NCBI RefSeq assembly: GCF_900177705.1 | Contig: NZ_FXBA01000002.1 | Coordinates: forward strand, 186,001 to 250,000 | Source of the DNA: Fibrobacter sp. UWB15 | GTDB taxonomy: Bacteria > Fibrobacterota > Fibrobacteria > Fibrobacterales > Fibrobacteraceae | DNA length: 64,000 nucleotides | Direction of reading: 5' to 3' | In this document: positions 42,276-50,731 of the stretch, in pieces | Layout: every line of letters begins with the position of its first letter | How positions within the stretch are numbered: position 1 is the stretch's first letter | Made by a program: the position numbers and the translations under genes | The notes under the pieces: model-generated | Told to the model about the DNA's origin: nothing | The model's input: only the letters and a program-made list of their open reading frames with translations | Database searches by the model: none

Positions 42276-42770
42276 TTATTCCTCCCCTCCGTTCTTCTGC
42301 ATAACGGCGAATGCAATGTGCGTGTAGCCAGAGAAGCCGCAGGTGGCCATGACCTTATACATTGCATCGTAAGGGATGTTCTTGTCGATCTGCACAATGA
42401 TGTTACCGGCTTCGTCAGCAGGAAGGCCCATCTTAAGAGCGTGTTCCTGTTCCGTTGCGCGGCGTTCCTTAAGAACGGAGTCCACCTTGGTCACAAGAAG
42501 ATCTTCTTGCTTCAAGACGTCTTCGGTAGGAACGATCTTTGCGTTATCGACCACAACGTAGTTGTTATCGACCACGACCGTAAGAGCCACTTCCTTCGGC
42601 TGAACCTTAGAGGTAGACACCGGAAGGATGAGGTTTTCGGCTTGGGTCAAAAGCTGACCTTCAGCGTCCAAGTTCTTGATCATGAACACCAGAATGATGG
42701 TCATCATGTCCATCATGGACGTCAAAGAGAAAGGTACGTCTTCGCTAAATTTACGAGTCTTTCTAGCCAT
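42276..42770 (-). CDS. exbD: ExbD/TolR-family protein (with conserved TM aspartate)
   Basis: A 164-residue ExbD/TolR-type protein. The N-terminal membrane helix SLTSMMDMMTIILVFMIK contains the Asp that serves proton translocation in the family, near residue 21. The periplasmic part includes VVVDNNYVVVDNAKI and a C-terminal fold DEAGNIIVQIDKNIPYDAMYKVMATCG. It is spaced 2 nt from each neighbour. With the TolQ/MotA-like protein it should form the proton-motive-force-driven channel. Confidence 0.88.
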   Translation of the reverse strand: MARKTRKFSEDVPFSLTSMMDMMTIILVFMIKNLDAEGQLLTQAENLILPVSTSKVQPKEVALTVVVDNNYVVVDNAKIVPTEDVLKQEDLLVTKVDSVLKERRATEQEHALKMGLPADEAGNIIVQIDKNIPYDAMYKVMATCGFSGYTHIAFAVMQKNGGEE

Positions 42771-42772
42771 GA

Positions 42773-43660
42773 TTAACCTCCCAGCTTAGCAAGGTTGATC
42801 TTGCTGAAACCGGCTTCTTTAGCACGGTCCATAAGTTGAATGATCTTGTCGAACTGGGTGTCGTCGTTAGCAACGATGATGATGTTATCGACGTCTTCGA
42901 GGTCAATGAACTGCGTATGGATCTGAATCAGGTCCTTAGCGATCAAGTCGTAAGCAGACAGCGGGTAGATGATGTTCTTTGCAGCCACATCCGGTTTCAG
43001 GTTACGAGCCGAGTTCGGAGTGAGGGTTGCGAGAACAGCACCAGCGCTCGGCTTCTTGAGCATCGGCGGCGGGGTAAGACCCATGGCGCCTTCGCCAGGA
43101 GCTGCGAGGAAGGCGTTGTTGCCGTCCACGTATGCGCTATCCGGTACATTTTCAGACTGAGAAGAATACACGGCCCAAATTACGCGGCCCGGGTCTTCTT
43201 CGGATTCCTTGTTGATGGCCCAGAGTTCGATGGTTTCGATTTCGTAGAGATACTTCTCTTTATCCATTTCGGATCCATCTTTGCACTTGGGACCATGACC
43301 GCTTTCCACGGCTGCTTTAACATCTTCCGGCGCATACGTAATGAGCTGCGCATCGGACTTGCAACGGAACGTCCACATTTCCTTGAAGTAAACGTTCGGC
43401 TGGAAACCACCGCGGGCACCAATCACCAGATATTCCGGCGTGATTGCGAGCGAGAGGTTCAGAGCCTGCTGGTCCGGTTCCGGAGGAGGATCGTCAGTCA
43501 TATTCATCATGCTACGTTCGGGCATGTTGATTTCGACAATGGCGAGCTTAGAGAAAGCAGTCATAGACAACAGCATAGGAATCAGGATGGTGAACAAGCC
43601 CATCGCCGGCAACAGGTCCGGTTCTTCAGGCTTGGCTGGTTTCTTGAGTTCTTTTGCCAT
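42773..43660 (-). CDS. Divergent ExbD-like protein, enlarged and lacking the TM aspartate
   Basis: A 295-residue relative of ExbD, about twice normal length. The N-terminus (LLPAMGLFTILIPMLLSM) is a membrane helix like ExbD's, but the expected Asp is absent and Ala-Met-Gly stands at its place. The C-terminal ~75 residues (DLEDVDNIIIVANDDTQFDK, RAKEAGFSKINLAKLGG) match the ExbD periplasmic fold. Between them is an extra ~150-residue region with several acidic and proline stretches (DDPPPEPDQQ). It precedes the normal exbD by 2 nt. A paired, non-channel ExbD partner is inferred. Confidence 0.75.
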   Translation of the reverse strand: MAKELKKPAKPEEPDLLPAMGLFTILIPMLLSMTAFSKLAIVEINMPERSMMNMTDDPPPEPDQQALNLSLAITPEYLVIGARGGFQPNVYFKEMWTFRCKSDAQLITYAPEDVKAAVESGHGPKCKDGSEMDKEKYLYEIETIELWAINKESEEDPGRVIWAVYSSQSENVPDSAYVDGNNAFLAAPGEGAMGLTPPPMLKKPSAGAVLATLTPNSARNLKPDVAAKNIIYPLSAYDLIAKDLIQIHTQFIDLEDVDNIIIVANDDTQFDKIIQLMDRAKEAGFSKINLAKLGG

Positions 43661-43699
43661 TTTTTTATAACTCCGTTAAAATTATCTCTCTATTACCAA

Positions 43700-44320
43700 T
43701 TAAGCGAGGGAGTTGATAATCTTGAGGCCCTTTTCTTCCATTTCCTGGATGAGGCGTTCGGAGTTCATGTTGAGGAGGCCCACGATGACCAGAAGAGGCA
43801 CAGCGGAGAGAAGGCCGAGGAGCGTGGTACCCATAGCGATAGCAATACCGTCGGAAAGAGCCTTAGCACGTTCAGCAGCCGGCTTGTTAGCCACAGCATC
43901 GAAGGTGTAGATCAGACCGTAAATGGTGCCCATAAGTCCGAGCAACGTAGAGATGGAAGCCATAACCTGGATGATGCTAATGTAACGAGTCAGACGGGGA
44001 GCTTCAGTCAGGAACACGGCGTCGCATGCGGCCTGCATGGTTTCGCGACCACCGTTACGGGCAGCAACGATTGCAGCCATCACGCGAGCGATCGGGAGCT
44101 TGGTTGCGTTGGCATAGCTGAGAGCTTCATCATAACGCTGAGCAGAAATATGAGTGCCGAACTTGGCCAAGAAATCCTTACGGCCCTTTGCGCTCTTCAC
44201 CATGATGTAAAGGAAGCGTTCAACAGAGAAGCCGAGGCCAATCATGAACACCACGAGGATGATCCACATGAACTGGTAACCATCAGATTCCGGGCTGAAG
44301 GATTGAAGCATTTTAGACAT
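43700..44320 (-). CDS. TolQ/ExbB/MotA-family proton-channel protein
   Basis: A 206-residue protein with three membrane helices. The first (FMWIILVVFMIGLGFSVERFLYIM) carries the SVERF motif of the family; the conserved pair near 125-195 (MASISTLLGLMGTIYGLIYTFDAV, GIAIAMGTTLLGLLSAVPLLVI) is the classical TolQ/ExbB/MotA signature. It assembles with ExbD-like proteins to convert proton flow into movement. I start at the ATG at 44320, preceded by GGAG; the longer ORF to 44431 lacks homology. It is separated from the upstream TPR gene by 187 nt containing a hairpin, so read-through may be attenuated. Confidence 0.88.
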   Translation of the reverse strand: MSKMLQSFSPESDGYQFMWIILVVFMIGLGFSVERFLYIMVKSAKGRKDFLAKFGTHISAQRYDEALSYANATKLPIARVMAAIVAARNGGRETMQAACDAVFLTEAPRLTRYISIIQVMASISTLLGLMGTIYGLIYTFDAVANKPAAERAKALSDGIAIAMGTTLLGLLSAVPLLVIVGLLNMNSERLIQEMEEKGLKIINSLA

Positions 44321-44462
44321 TAGAGTACTCCTTGATTGAGTGTTTTGGTTTATTTTGAAAAATCTTTGTTCATATTTAATCTTTTTTAGGGCAAAATTGT
44401 GTAGTCGAGCCGGTAAAATCTTGTTTACCACTCAAAAAACGCCATTTTTACCCTAATAGAAT

Positions 44463-44488
44463 AGGGGAACCCTATGAACTAGGTTCCC
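44463..44488 (-). terminator. Hairpin between the giant TPR gene and the tolQ-like gene
   Basis: On the minus strand GGGGAACCTAG and ATAGGGTTCCCC pair with a short loop; there is no strong T-tract. It may attenuate transcription into the motor genes rather than stop it. Confidence 0.5.
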
Positions 44489-44507
44489 CGTAAAATTGTT
44501 TTTACCG

Positions 44508-47500
44508 CTACTTTTTCTTGCCCTTCTTCTTGGCAGCCTTTTTCTTGGCCTTCGGGGCAGGAGCAGCTTCCGGTTCAGCAGCAGCTTCCGGTTCATCACC
44601 CATGGACGAATCCATCGAAGAAGAAGTCGTAGATGCAGCACCACCAGCGAGTTGCTTCTGGAGATCAGCAAGTTCAGCCTTCAACTTTTCGTTTTCAGCC
44701 TTGGCGTCCTTGATGATTTCACGGTAGGTCGTGATCTGTTCTTCCGGAGTCATGACTTCGGACTTAGCAATCTGTTCCAAGCGAGCCTTGGTCTTGAAGT
44801 AAGCCGGGTCAGAGAACAAGGTGGACGGGTCGAACTTTTCGATCTTGGTGTTCAAGGTCTCGTTGTTTTCATCGAGGCTCTTGAGGAGTTCGAAGAGCTT
44901 TTCGGTCCACTGGTTTTCGATACCGTAGTGAGCAGCAGCCTTGATACCGGTTGCGCACTGCGGGATAGCCAGTTCCTTAGCACCGTTAGAACGGTTGGTC
45001 AATTCTTCGCGGTAAGCTTCCAAGTCTTCGTGGACAGCTTCCATAGCGTCTTCCTTGACCATACCTTCGTATTCAACATATTCCTTCACGATCGAGGCGG
45101 AGTCCGGCAGCGGAGAGTTAGCGAATGCGTCAGCCACTTCGACGAACACAGCGCAACCCTGGTAGTACATTTCGATGTAGCCTTCTTCAGCTTCGATCAC
45201 GTCCTGGTTGTAGAAGCCCTGGTCGCGAGCAAGGTCGATGTTCTTCTGGAAGATCGGACGAGCCTGTTCATAGTAGCTCGGGAGCTGCTGCACGATACCG
45301 ATACGTTCAGCAAACTTTTCTTCTTCCTTCTTGCCGTTCAGTTCCTGTTCGCGGATCTTGGCGGCCATAGTCACGAAGAGCAAACCCATCTTATTGGTGG
45401 CCTTGAAGGTCCAGCGTTCAGATGCGTAGGTTGCAGACTTGGAGTACTGGCTCATAGCCTTCTGGAGGATATCAACCAAGGTCTTGATGGTCTTGGCCTT
45501 TTCCTTTTCCTTGCCCTTCAGGACATACGGATCCATCTTGTGGTATTCGTATTCACCGAGGTAGAAGGCAGCTTCAGCCGGAACACCCGGGTCAGCATTC
45601 TTGATCTGAAGACCGTACTTGTCGTAAGCTTCCAGAGTCTTGCGGTAGTCTTCGACAGCCTTGTCTTCTTCCTTAAGTTCCATGTAGGCGCGGGCGGCAC
45701 CGATGTAAGCAGCAATCAGCTTTTCCTTGTCATCGTTACCGTAAGCCTTGATGAAGTTGTGATATTCAGAAGCGGCGAGATCCCACTTCTTGGCGTTGGC
45801 GTAGGCCATCGGGATGCTGAACGCAGCGTCGAGGGCGTAGGAGCTCTTCGGGTAGTCGCGAACGAGGTCCTTGTTACAACGGATTGCTTCGTCAGTCATC
45901 TTGGCTTCGTCGTAGCTCAAGCATGCGCTATAAAGGTAGCCCGGAGTACGTTCATCCTTCGGATAGCGCTTGTAGGCAAGTTCATAGGTCACAGCAGCAG
46001 ACTTCTTGTCGGCGATGGTGTCATAGACCTGGGCTGCAGAGCCGATAGCCATGAAGGCCATGGAATCCTGCGGGAAGTTGTTCGTGATGAACAAGTAGGT
46101 CTGTGCAGCTTCGCGGTATTCCTGTTCGTAGTAAGCCTTGTCGCTCTTCTTGAGGTTGGCAGCCTTCTTGTGAGCGTCACCAGCACGGACGATACCCTTG
46201 ATAGTGAGCGGAGACTTGGCATACTGCTTGGGAAGGATCATGAAGGTTTCGGCAGCCTTAGTGAACTGCTGATCCTTTTCGTAGGCGGCACCGGCTTCGA
46301 ACACGGCCTTGTCAGCAATGTCAATAAGCGGGTAGCGCTTCACAAGAGCGAGGTAAGATTCAGCACCCTTCTGATACTGGCCCTGCTTGACGGACTGTTC
46401 TGCCATCTGGAAGAGCACGTAGGCAATAGCCTTTTCAATTTCCTTGGCCATGGAGTCATTGCGAGTTTCCTTGACCTGGGTGTACTGCTTGTAGAGCCAT
46501 TCGAATTCGGTGAGGGATTCGTCATACTGACCAGATTCCAAGAGAGACTGGGCAAGCATACGGCTGATGAGCAAAATGTACTGATGCTTCGGGAAGTCCT
46601 GCTTCAGCTTGCGGAGCACGCCCACAGCCACCTTGAACTGCTTGGCATCGTAATGAACGATAGCGGCGTTGTATGCAAGTTCTGCAGCTTCCTTGTTCTG
46701 GCCGTACTTGGCCATGTACTTGTTAACCTGTTCGAAGTAAGCCTTGGTTTCTTCAGACTTGTAAGCCTTCACAGCATCGTCGCCATACTTTTTCTTCTTG
46801 GCGTTTTCACGAGACTGGTCCATCATGAGCACGGCGTTATACGCAGCTTCTTCCTTCTTCAGGAGAGCTTCGGAACCCATCGGGCGACGGCCGTAGCGAG
46901 TGGTATCAGTATCGACGATCCAGTTGAACATCTTGGCAGCGTTAGCAAACTGACCCATTTCCTGGTACACGAGAGCGAGGTTGATGTGAACCTTGTATTC
47001 GTCCCAGGTCGGTTCCTTGGCATAGCGCTTCAGGAATGCTTCGTAAGCCTTGATAGCTTCTGCATACTGCTTCTTACCGGCTTCAAGGTCACCTTCCTTG
47101 GTGAGCTTAGCAGCGCGAGCGTGGTGGTACTGCGGAATGTCGAGCATAGCGCCACGGATAGCGGTTTCAGCGTTCTTCACAGATTCCGGATACTTCTGGT
47201 TCTTCTTGTACCAAGAAGAGTTACGATCATAGCGCTTCACCACAGTGTAGCGATGCTGCTGGGCTTCTTCGAACTTCTGCTGGATGATGAGGATTTCGAT
47301 CATCGCAATATCAGCCAGAGGAGCGTCGATGTAGTCCGGGTTGATAGACATCAAGCGCTTGAAGGACTGCACGGCTTCTTCGTTACGGTCGTGGTCCTTG
47401 TTCTTCATACCGATACGGTAGTACACAGAGTCCTTGAACGGAACCTTCTTGTCCTTCAAGAAAGATTCAGCTTCGGCAACACCACCACCTTCAAGGTCAG

Positions 47501-48398
47501 AGAAGGAGGCTGCCATGAAGTCCATAGCTTCTGCGCGCAAGTCTGCAGGGTATTTACCCTTATCGGCACCGATGATATACTCGTAGTACTTAATTGCAGC
47601 GGTTTCGTATTCAGCAATGTTGTAATAAGATTCAGCCAAGTGGTACATGGCAAGTGCCGCTTCCTTACCCGTAAGGGTTTCGAAACCAGTCACCTTCTTG
47701 TAAGCCTTGATAGCATCACGGAACTTGCGGTTCATGAAGTGGTATTCCGCAATACGGAGCCAAGCCTTCGGCACAAGACCGTTATCCGGGAAGTTTTCGA
47801 CCAAGCGCATACGGAGCTTGTATGCCTTTTCGTCTTCACCGCTAGCTTCCTGCACGGCAGCAGCCTGGTAAATCACGGTCGGAGTCTTGTCTTCCTTCGG
47901 ATACTTGTCGATGTATTCGAGGAAGTAACCCAAGGACTTCTGGTGATCAGCCTTAGGGAGCTGGTCGATGTTGGCGCACTTTGCCGGCTTGTTATCACGG
48001 TCGGCGCACCATGCCACATCTTCTTCATACTGGGCGTTCTTGTCGAGGAAGAGCTTTTCTTCGAGCTGGAACTGGTAATGACCCAACTGCTGGAGAGCAG
48101 ATGCGCAACGCTTGTTCTGTTTGCCCTTACAGTTGTTTACCTGCTTTTCCCACTGTTTAATGGCATCTTCCATGCCCTTTTCATCGAGGCCACCGGAACG
48201 GCAAGCCTGTTCGGCCTGGTTCTTGAGAACCTTGTAGGAGCCTACACACTGAGTCTTTTCCGAACCCTTCGGCATAGCCTTACACTTGGCCGCCAATTTT
48301 TTAGCTTCATTGACTTTGTCTTTACAAGGATCTGACGCTGCAAAAGAGGTGCCTACGAGCGAGCAGACGATTGCACCAACAAGCAAAAATTTTTTCAT
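44508..48398 (-). CDS. Giant exported TPR protein
   Basis: A 1296-residue protein, one of the largest here. A signal peptide (MKKFLLVGAIVCSLVGTSFA) is followed by ~1200 residues of helical TPR-like repeats (AYKKVTGFETLTGKEAALAM, KSLGYFLEYIDKYPKEDKTP, and many similar), then a short coiled coil and an Ala/Lys tail (EAAPAPKAKKKAAKKKGKKK). Periplasmic or outer-membrane-associated placement is likely. Long TPR proteins scaffold multi-protein envelope complexes. It lies between the barrel+TPR gene and the motor genes in one operon. Confidence 0.8.
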   Translation of the reverse strand: MKKFLLVGAIVCSLVGTSFAASDPCKDKVNEAKKLAAKCKAMPKGSEKTQCVGSYKVLKNQAEQACRSGGLDEKGMEDAIKQWEKQVNNCKGKQNKRCASALQQLGHYQFQLEEKLFLDKNAQYEEDVAWCADRDNKPAKCANIDQLPKADHQKSLGYFLEYIDKYPKEDKTPTVIYQAAAVQEASGEDEKAYKLRMRLVENFPDNGLVPKAWLRIAEYHFMNRKFRDAIKAYKKVTGFETLTGKEAALAMYHLAESYYNIAEYETAAIKYYEYIIGADKGKYPADLRAEAMDFMAASFSDLEGGGVAEAESFLKDKKVPFKDSVYYRIGMKNKDHDRNEEAVQSFKRLMSINPDYIDAPLADIAMIEILIIQQKFEEAQQHRYTVVKRYDRNSSWYKKNQKYPESVKNAETAIRGAMLDIPQYHHARAAKLTKEGDLEAGKKQYAEAIKAYEAFLKRYAKEPTWDEYKVHINLALVYQEMGQFANAAKMFNWIVDTDTTRYGRRPMGSEALLKKEEAAYNAVLMMDQSRENAKKKKYGDDAVKAYKSEETKAYFEQVNKYMAKYGQNKEAAELAYNAAIVHYDAKQFKVAVGVLRKLKQDFPKHQYILLISRMLAQSLLESGQYDESLTEFEWLYKQYTQVKETRNDSMAKEIEKAIAYVLFQMAEQSVKQGQYQKGAESYLALVKRYPLIDIADKAVFEAGAAYEKDQQFTKAAETFMILPKQYAKSPLTIKGIVRAGDAHKKAANLKKSDKAYYEQEYREAAQTYLFITNNFPQDSMAFMAIGSAAQVYDTIADKKSAAVTYELAYKRYPKDERTPGYLYSACLSYDEAKMTDEAIRCNKDLVRDYPKSSYALDAAFSIPMAYANAKKWDLAASEYHNFIKAYGNDDKEKLIAAYIGAARAYMELKEEDKAVEDYRKTLEAYDKYGLQIKNADPGVPAEAAFYLGEYEYHKMDPYVLKGKEKEKAKTIKTLVDILQKAMSQYSKSATYASERWTFKATNKMGLLFVTMAAKIREQELNGKKEEEKFAERIGIVQQLPSYYEQARPIFQKNIDLARDQGFYNQDVIEAEEGYIEMYYQGCAVFVEVADAFANSPLPDSASIVKEYVEYEGMVKEDAMEAVHEDLEAYREELTNRSNGAKELAIPQCATGIKAAAHYGIENQWTEKLFELLKSLDENNETLNTKIEKFDPSTLFSDPAYFKTKARLEQIAKSEVMTPEEQITTYREIIKDAKAENEKLKAELADLQKQLAGGAASTTSSSMDSSMGDEPEAAAEPEAAPAPKAKKKAAKKKGKKK

Positions 48399-48433
48399 TT
48401 TTCTCTTTCCACCTATTAAGATAAAAAAGGGGA

Positions 48434-48458
48434 AGACCTGGTTTTAAGGGCCAGGTCT
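48434..48458 (-). terminator. Hairpin between the barrel-TPR gene and the giant TPR gene
   Basis: On the minus strand AGACCTGG..CCAGGTCT with a nine-base loop, followed by TCCCCTTTTTT. It may be an attenuator within the operon. Confidence 0.6.
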
Positions 48459-48473
48459 AACTTCATTCATTGT

Positions 48474-50720
48474 TTATTCCAGATCGTCTAATTCGTCATC
48501 CAGGCTTTCAAGTTCCTGAGCGGCTTCAGAGCTTGCAGCACCCTGGCCCATCTTGGTCTTGACGGTTGCCAAAGTAAAGCCAGCGTCATCCAAAATACGC
48601 TTACGGTTAGACTCGAAACGGTCACTCTGGATAGCCTTCTGAGTGAATGCGGCGTAATCTTCGATAGCGGCGTTGGCCTTATCAAAGGTCGGCTGCAAGG
48701 CTTCACGCTTGCTCTGCACACGCGGAGTCGGGAGCTGGCGAGCGAGGTCAAGAGCCTTCACCTGCACGGAGTCAAATTCGTCCTGCATGGCGTCGAAGGC
48801 CTGACGGGCACTGTCACGAGCAGCGACGGTCACAACCGGCTGTTCGGTACGCTTTTCAGCCTGTTCCAGAGACTTGACAGCGTTGTTGTAGTCCTTCTTG
48901 ATGAAGTAGCAGTAACCCTGAACGAGGTATGCTTCAGACACGAGGAAGGATTCAGGCATATTCTTAATGATCCACTGTGCCGGCTTGATAGCTTCATCAG
49001 GCTTGTTCACCTTGAGGAAGGACCAAGCGATACCGAGCATAGCTTCGTCGTACACCGGAGAACCGGGCTGGACCTGGCCATACATCTGGGCTGCAGCCGG
49101 AATGTCGGCCTTTTCGCCAGAGAAGTAGATGTGGCCGAGCTTCACCTTAGCAGCGTCCTGCAAGTCGCGTTCGGACTGGTTGGACACCGGCTGTTCGGTA
49201 ATGTCACGGAAGCAGTTTTCAGCTTCGTCGAACTTGCCGAGACGGCTGTAAGCAATACCCATGGTATAGCGGGCGTAGAAGTAGTTGGCGTTACCCGGAA
49301 GGATGGCGGCGAGCAGGTCGACAGATTCCTGGTAGAGACCCTGTTCGAACTTGATCTGGCCGGCAACGTAGTCAGCGTCAGCCTTCACGTCGCTTTCACC
49401 GAACTTCTGAGCAATATTCTGGTACTTGGCCATAGCGTCGATGTACTTGCCTTCCTTATAGTCGATGTTCATCAACTGGAAGTGGTACTTGGCGCGCTGG
49501 TCACTCTGCGGATAGCGCTTGATAGCGTCTTCGTACACGGCCTTAGCAGCCTTGTGCATGCGGAGGTTTTCGAAAGACTTTGCCTTATAGAAGGCGGCCT
49601 GGTCCACAAGGTGGAATGCCGGGTACTTAGTCTGAACCTTACCGAAGGCATATGCAGCTTCCAAGAACTGACGGTTCAAGTAAAGACGCATAGCGGCGCG
49701 GTAGTCGTTTTCAGGTTCGATCTTCAAACGACGGTAACGTTCTTCACCGATCTTTTCTTCACGAGTGTCACCGAAGCGGCTAGTGAGCTTGACAGCCCAG
49801 ATAAAGCCACGGTTCTTCTTGGCGTAAAGGTCATCGTGAGACATTTCGAGGTCGAGAGCGAGGTAACGGAAGATGCTCACGTCCTTGACGTTAACCGTAG
49901 CGCCGGCAACCGGGTAACCTTCCTTCGTGAAGCGGAGGCGGACACCAAGGTGCGGAGAGAGGTAGTAGGTCAAGGTGAAGCTCATTTCCGGATTCAGACC
50001 TTCGCCACCTTCGGTGTCGGAATGGAACACGTCGATGAGAGAAAGTTCTGCCTTAGCTTCGATTACGCGGTTGAAACCACGCCAGAAGAGGGAGAAGTTC
50101 AGGTTAGACGGAATGTTGTAAGCATCGTCGCGGTCACCGCCGAAGAAGCCCGGAGCAACGAAGCCACCGTCATCTTCCATGCTGACGCCCGGCTGGGCGA
50201 TGTTCTGGAGGGCAACGCCCACCAAGAGGTAACCGAACTTGGAAGAGTTGAGCGGGTTCCAGCTCAAGCCCACATCGGAACCGACCGTCACCTGCTTCAC
50301 ATCATCGAACTGGTTGATGTAGAGCACGGACACATCGATACCCAAGGCAATGCAGTGCATGAGGCGGTAGGCGTAGCCAAGCAAGAAGGCGTATTCGCCA
50401 TAAGACTTGCCACCGTCAATGGAAGCACCGTTTTCGAAGAACGAGAAACCGAGAGTGTGCTTGTAATCCATCGGGAAGGTCAAGCTAACGTATTCCTGGC
50501 TAGCTTCACCGCTAATAGAGCTGAAGAACGCAGCGCTGAATTCCAACTGGTCAGTTTCGGAAATTCCTGCGGGGTTCACATACATGGCAGTATTGCCACC
50601 AAATTCTGCAAACCAGTCATTCTGCTGATACTTGTGCGGAGAATAAGTGGCTTCTGCAAACAAGGAAGTGCTGGCTACCGTGAGTCCAAGGACTGCTGTT
50701 TTAATAACACTAGTACGCAT
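48474..50720 (-). CDS. Outer-membrane barrel fused to a TPR domain
   Basis: A 748-residue exported protein. After the signal peptide the first ~320 residues form a FadL/PorV-like barrel: FGGNTAMYVNPAGISETDQL is the typical 'NPAG' start, with alternating strands after. Residues ~345-660 are TPR-like repeats (AAMRLYLNRQFLEAAYAFGK, AKSFENLRMHKAAKAVYEDA), followed by a coiled-coil region (~665-748). Fusion of a barrel to TPRs gives an OM anchor plus periplasmic or surface arm. The ATG at 50720 follows GGAG by 6 nt; the GTG one codon earlier is less likely. It sits 11 nt after the OmpA-like gene. Confidence 0.78.
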   Translation of the reverse strand: MRTSVIKTAVLGLTVASTSLFAEATYSPHKYQQNDWFAEFGGNTAMYVNPAGISETDQLEFSAAFFSSISGEASQEYVSLTFPMDYKHTLGFSFFENGASIDGGKSYGEYAFLLGYAYRLMHCIALGIDVSVLYINQFDDVKQVTVGSDVGLSWNPLNSSKFGYLLVGVALQNIAQPGVSMEDDGGFVAPGFFGGDRDDAYNIPSNLNFSLFWRGFNRVIEAKAELSLIDVFHSDTEGGEGLNPEMSFTLTYYLSPHLGVRLRFTKEGYPVAGATVNVKDVSIFRYLALDLEMSHDDLYAKKNRGFIWAVKLTSRFGDTREEKIGEERYRRLKIEPENDYRAAMRLYLNRQFLEAAYAFGKVQTKYPAFHLVDQAAFYKAKSFENLRMHKAAKAVYEDAIKRYPQSDQRAKYHFQLMNIDYKEGKYIDAMAKYQNIAQKFGESDVKADADYVAGQIKFEQGLYQESVDLLAAILPGNANYFYARYTMGIAYSRLGKFDEAENCFRDITEQPVSNQSERDLQDAAKVKLGHIYFSGEKADIPAAAQMYGQVQPGSPVYDEAMLGIAWSFLKVNKPDEAIKPAQWIIKNMPESFLVSEAYLVQGYCYFIKKDYNNAVKSLEQAEKRTEQPVVTVAARDSARQAFDAMQDEFDSVQVKALDLARQLPTPRVQSKREALQPTFDKANAAIEDYAAFTQKAIQSDRFESNRKRILDDAGFTLATVKTKMGQGAASSEAAQELESLDDELDDLE

Positions 50721-50731
50721 CACTTACTCCT

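Noticed and set aside
44496-48335. 1279-codon plus-strand ORF antisense to the giant TPR gene
   Set aside because: It arises from strongly biased codons in the TPR gene; it has no ribosome binding site, signal or motif, and it lies entirely within the minus-strand gene.
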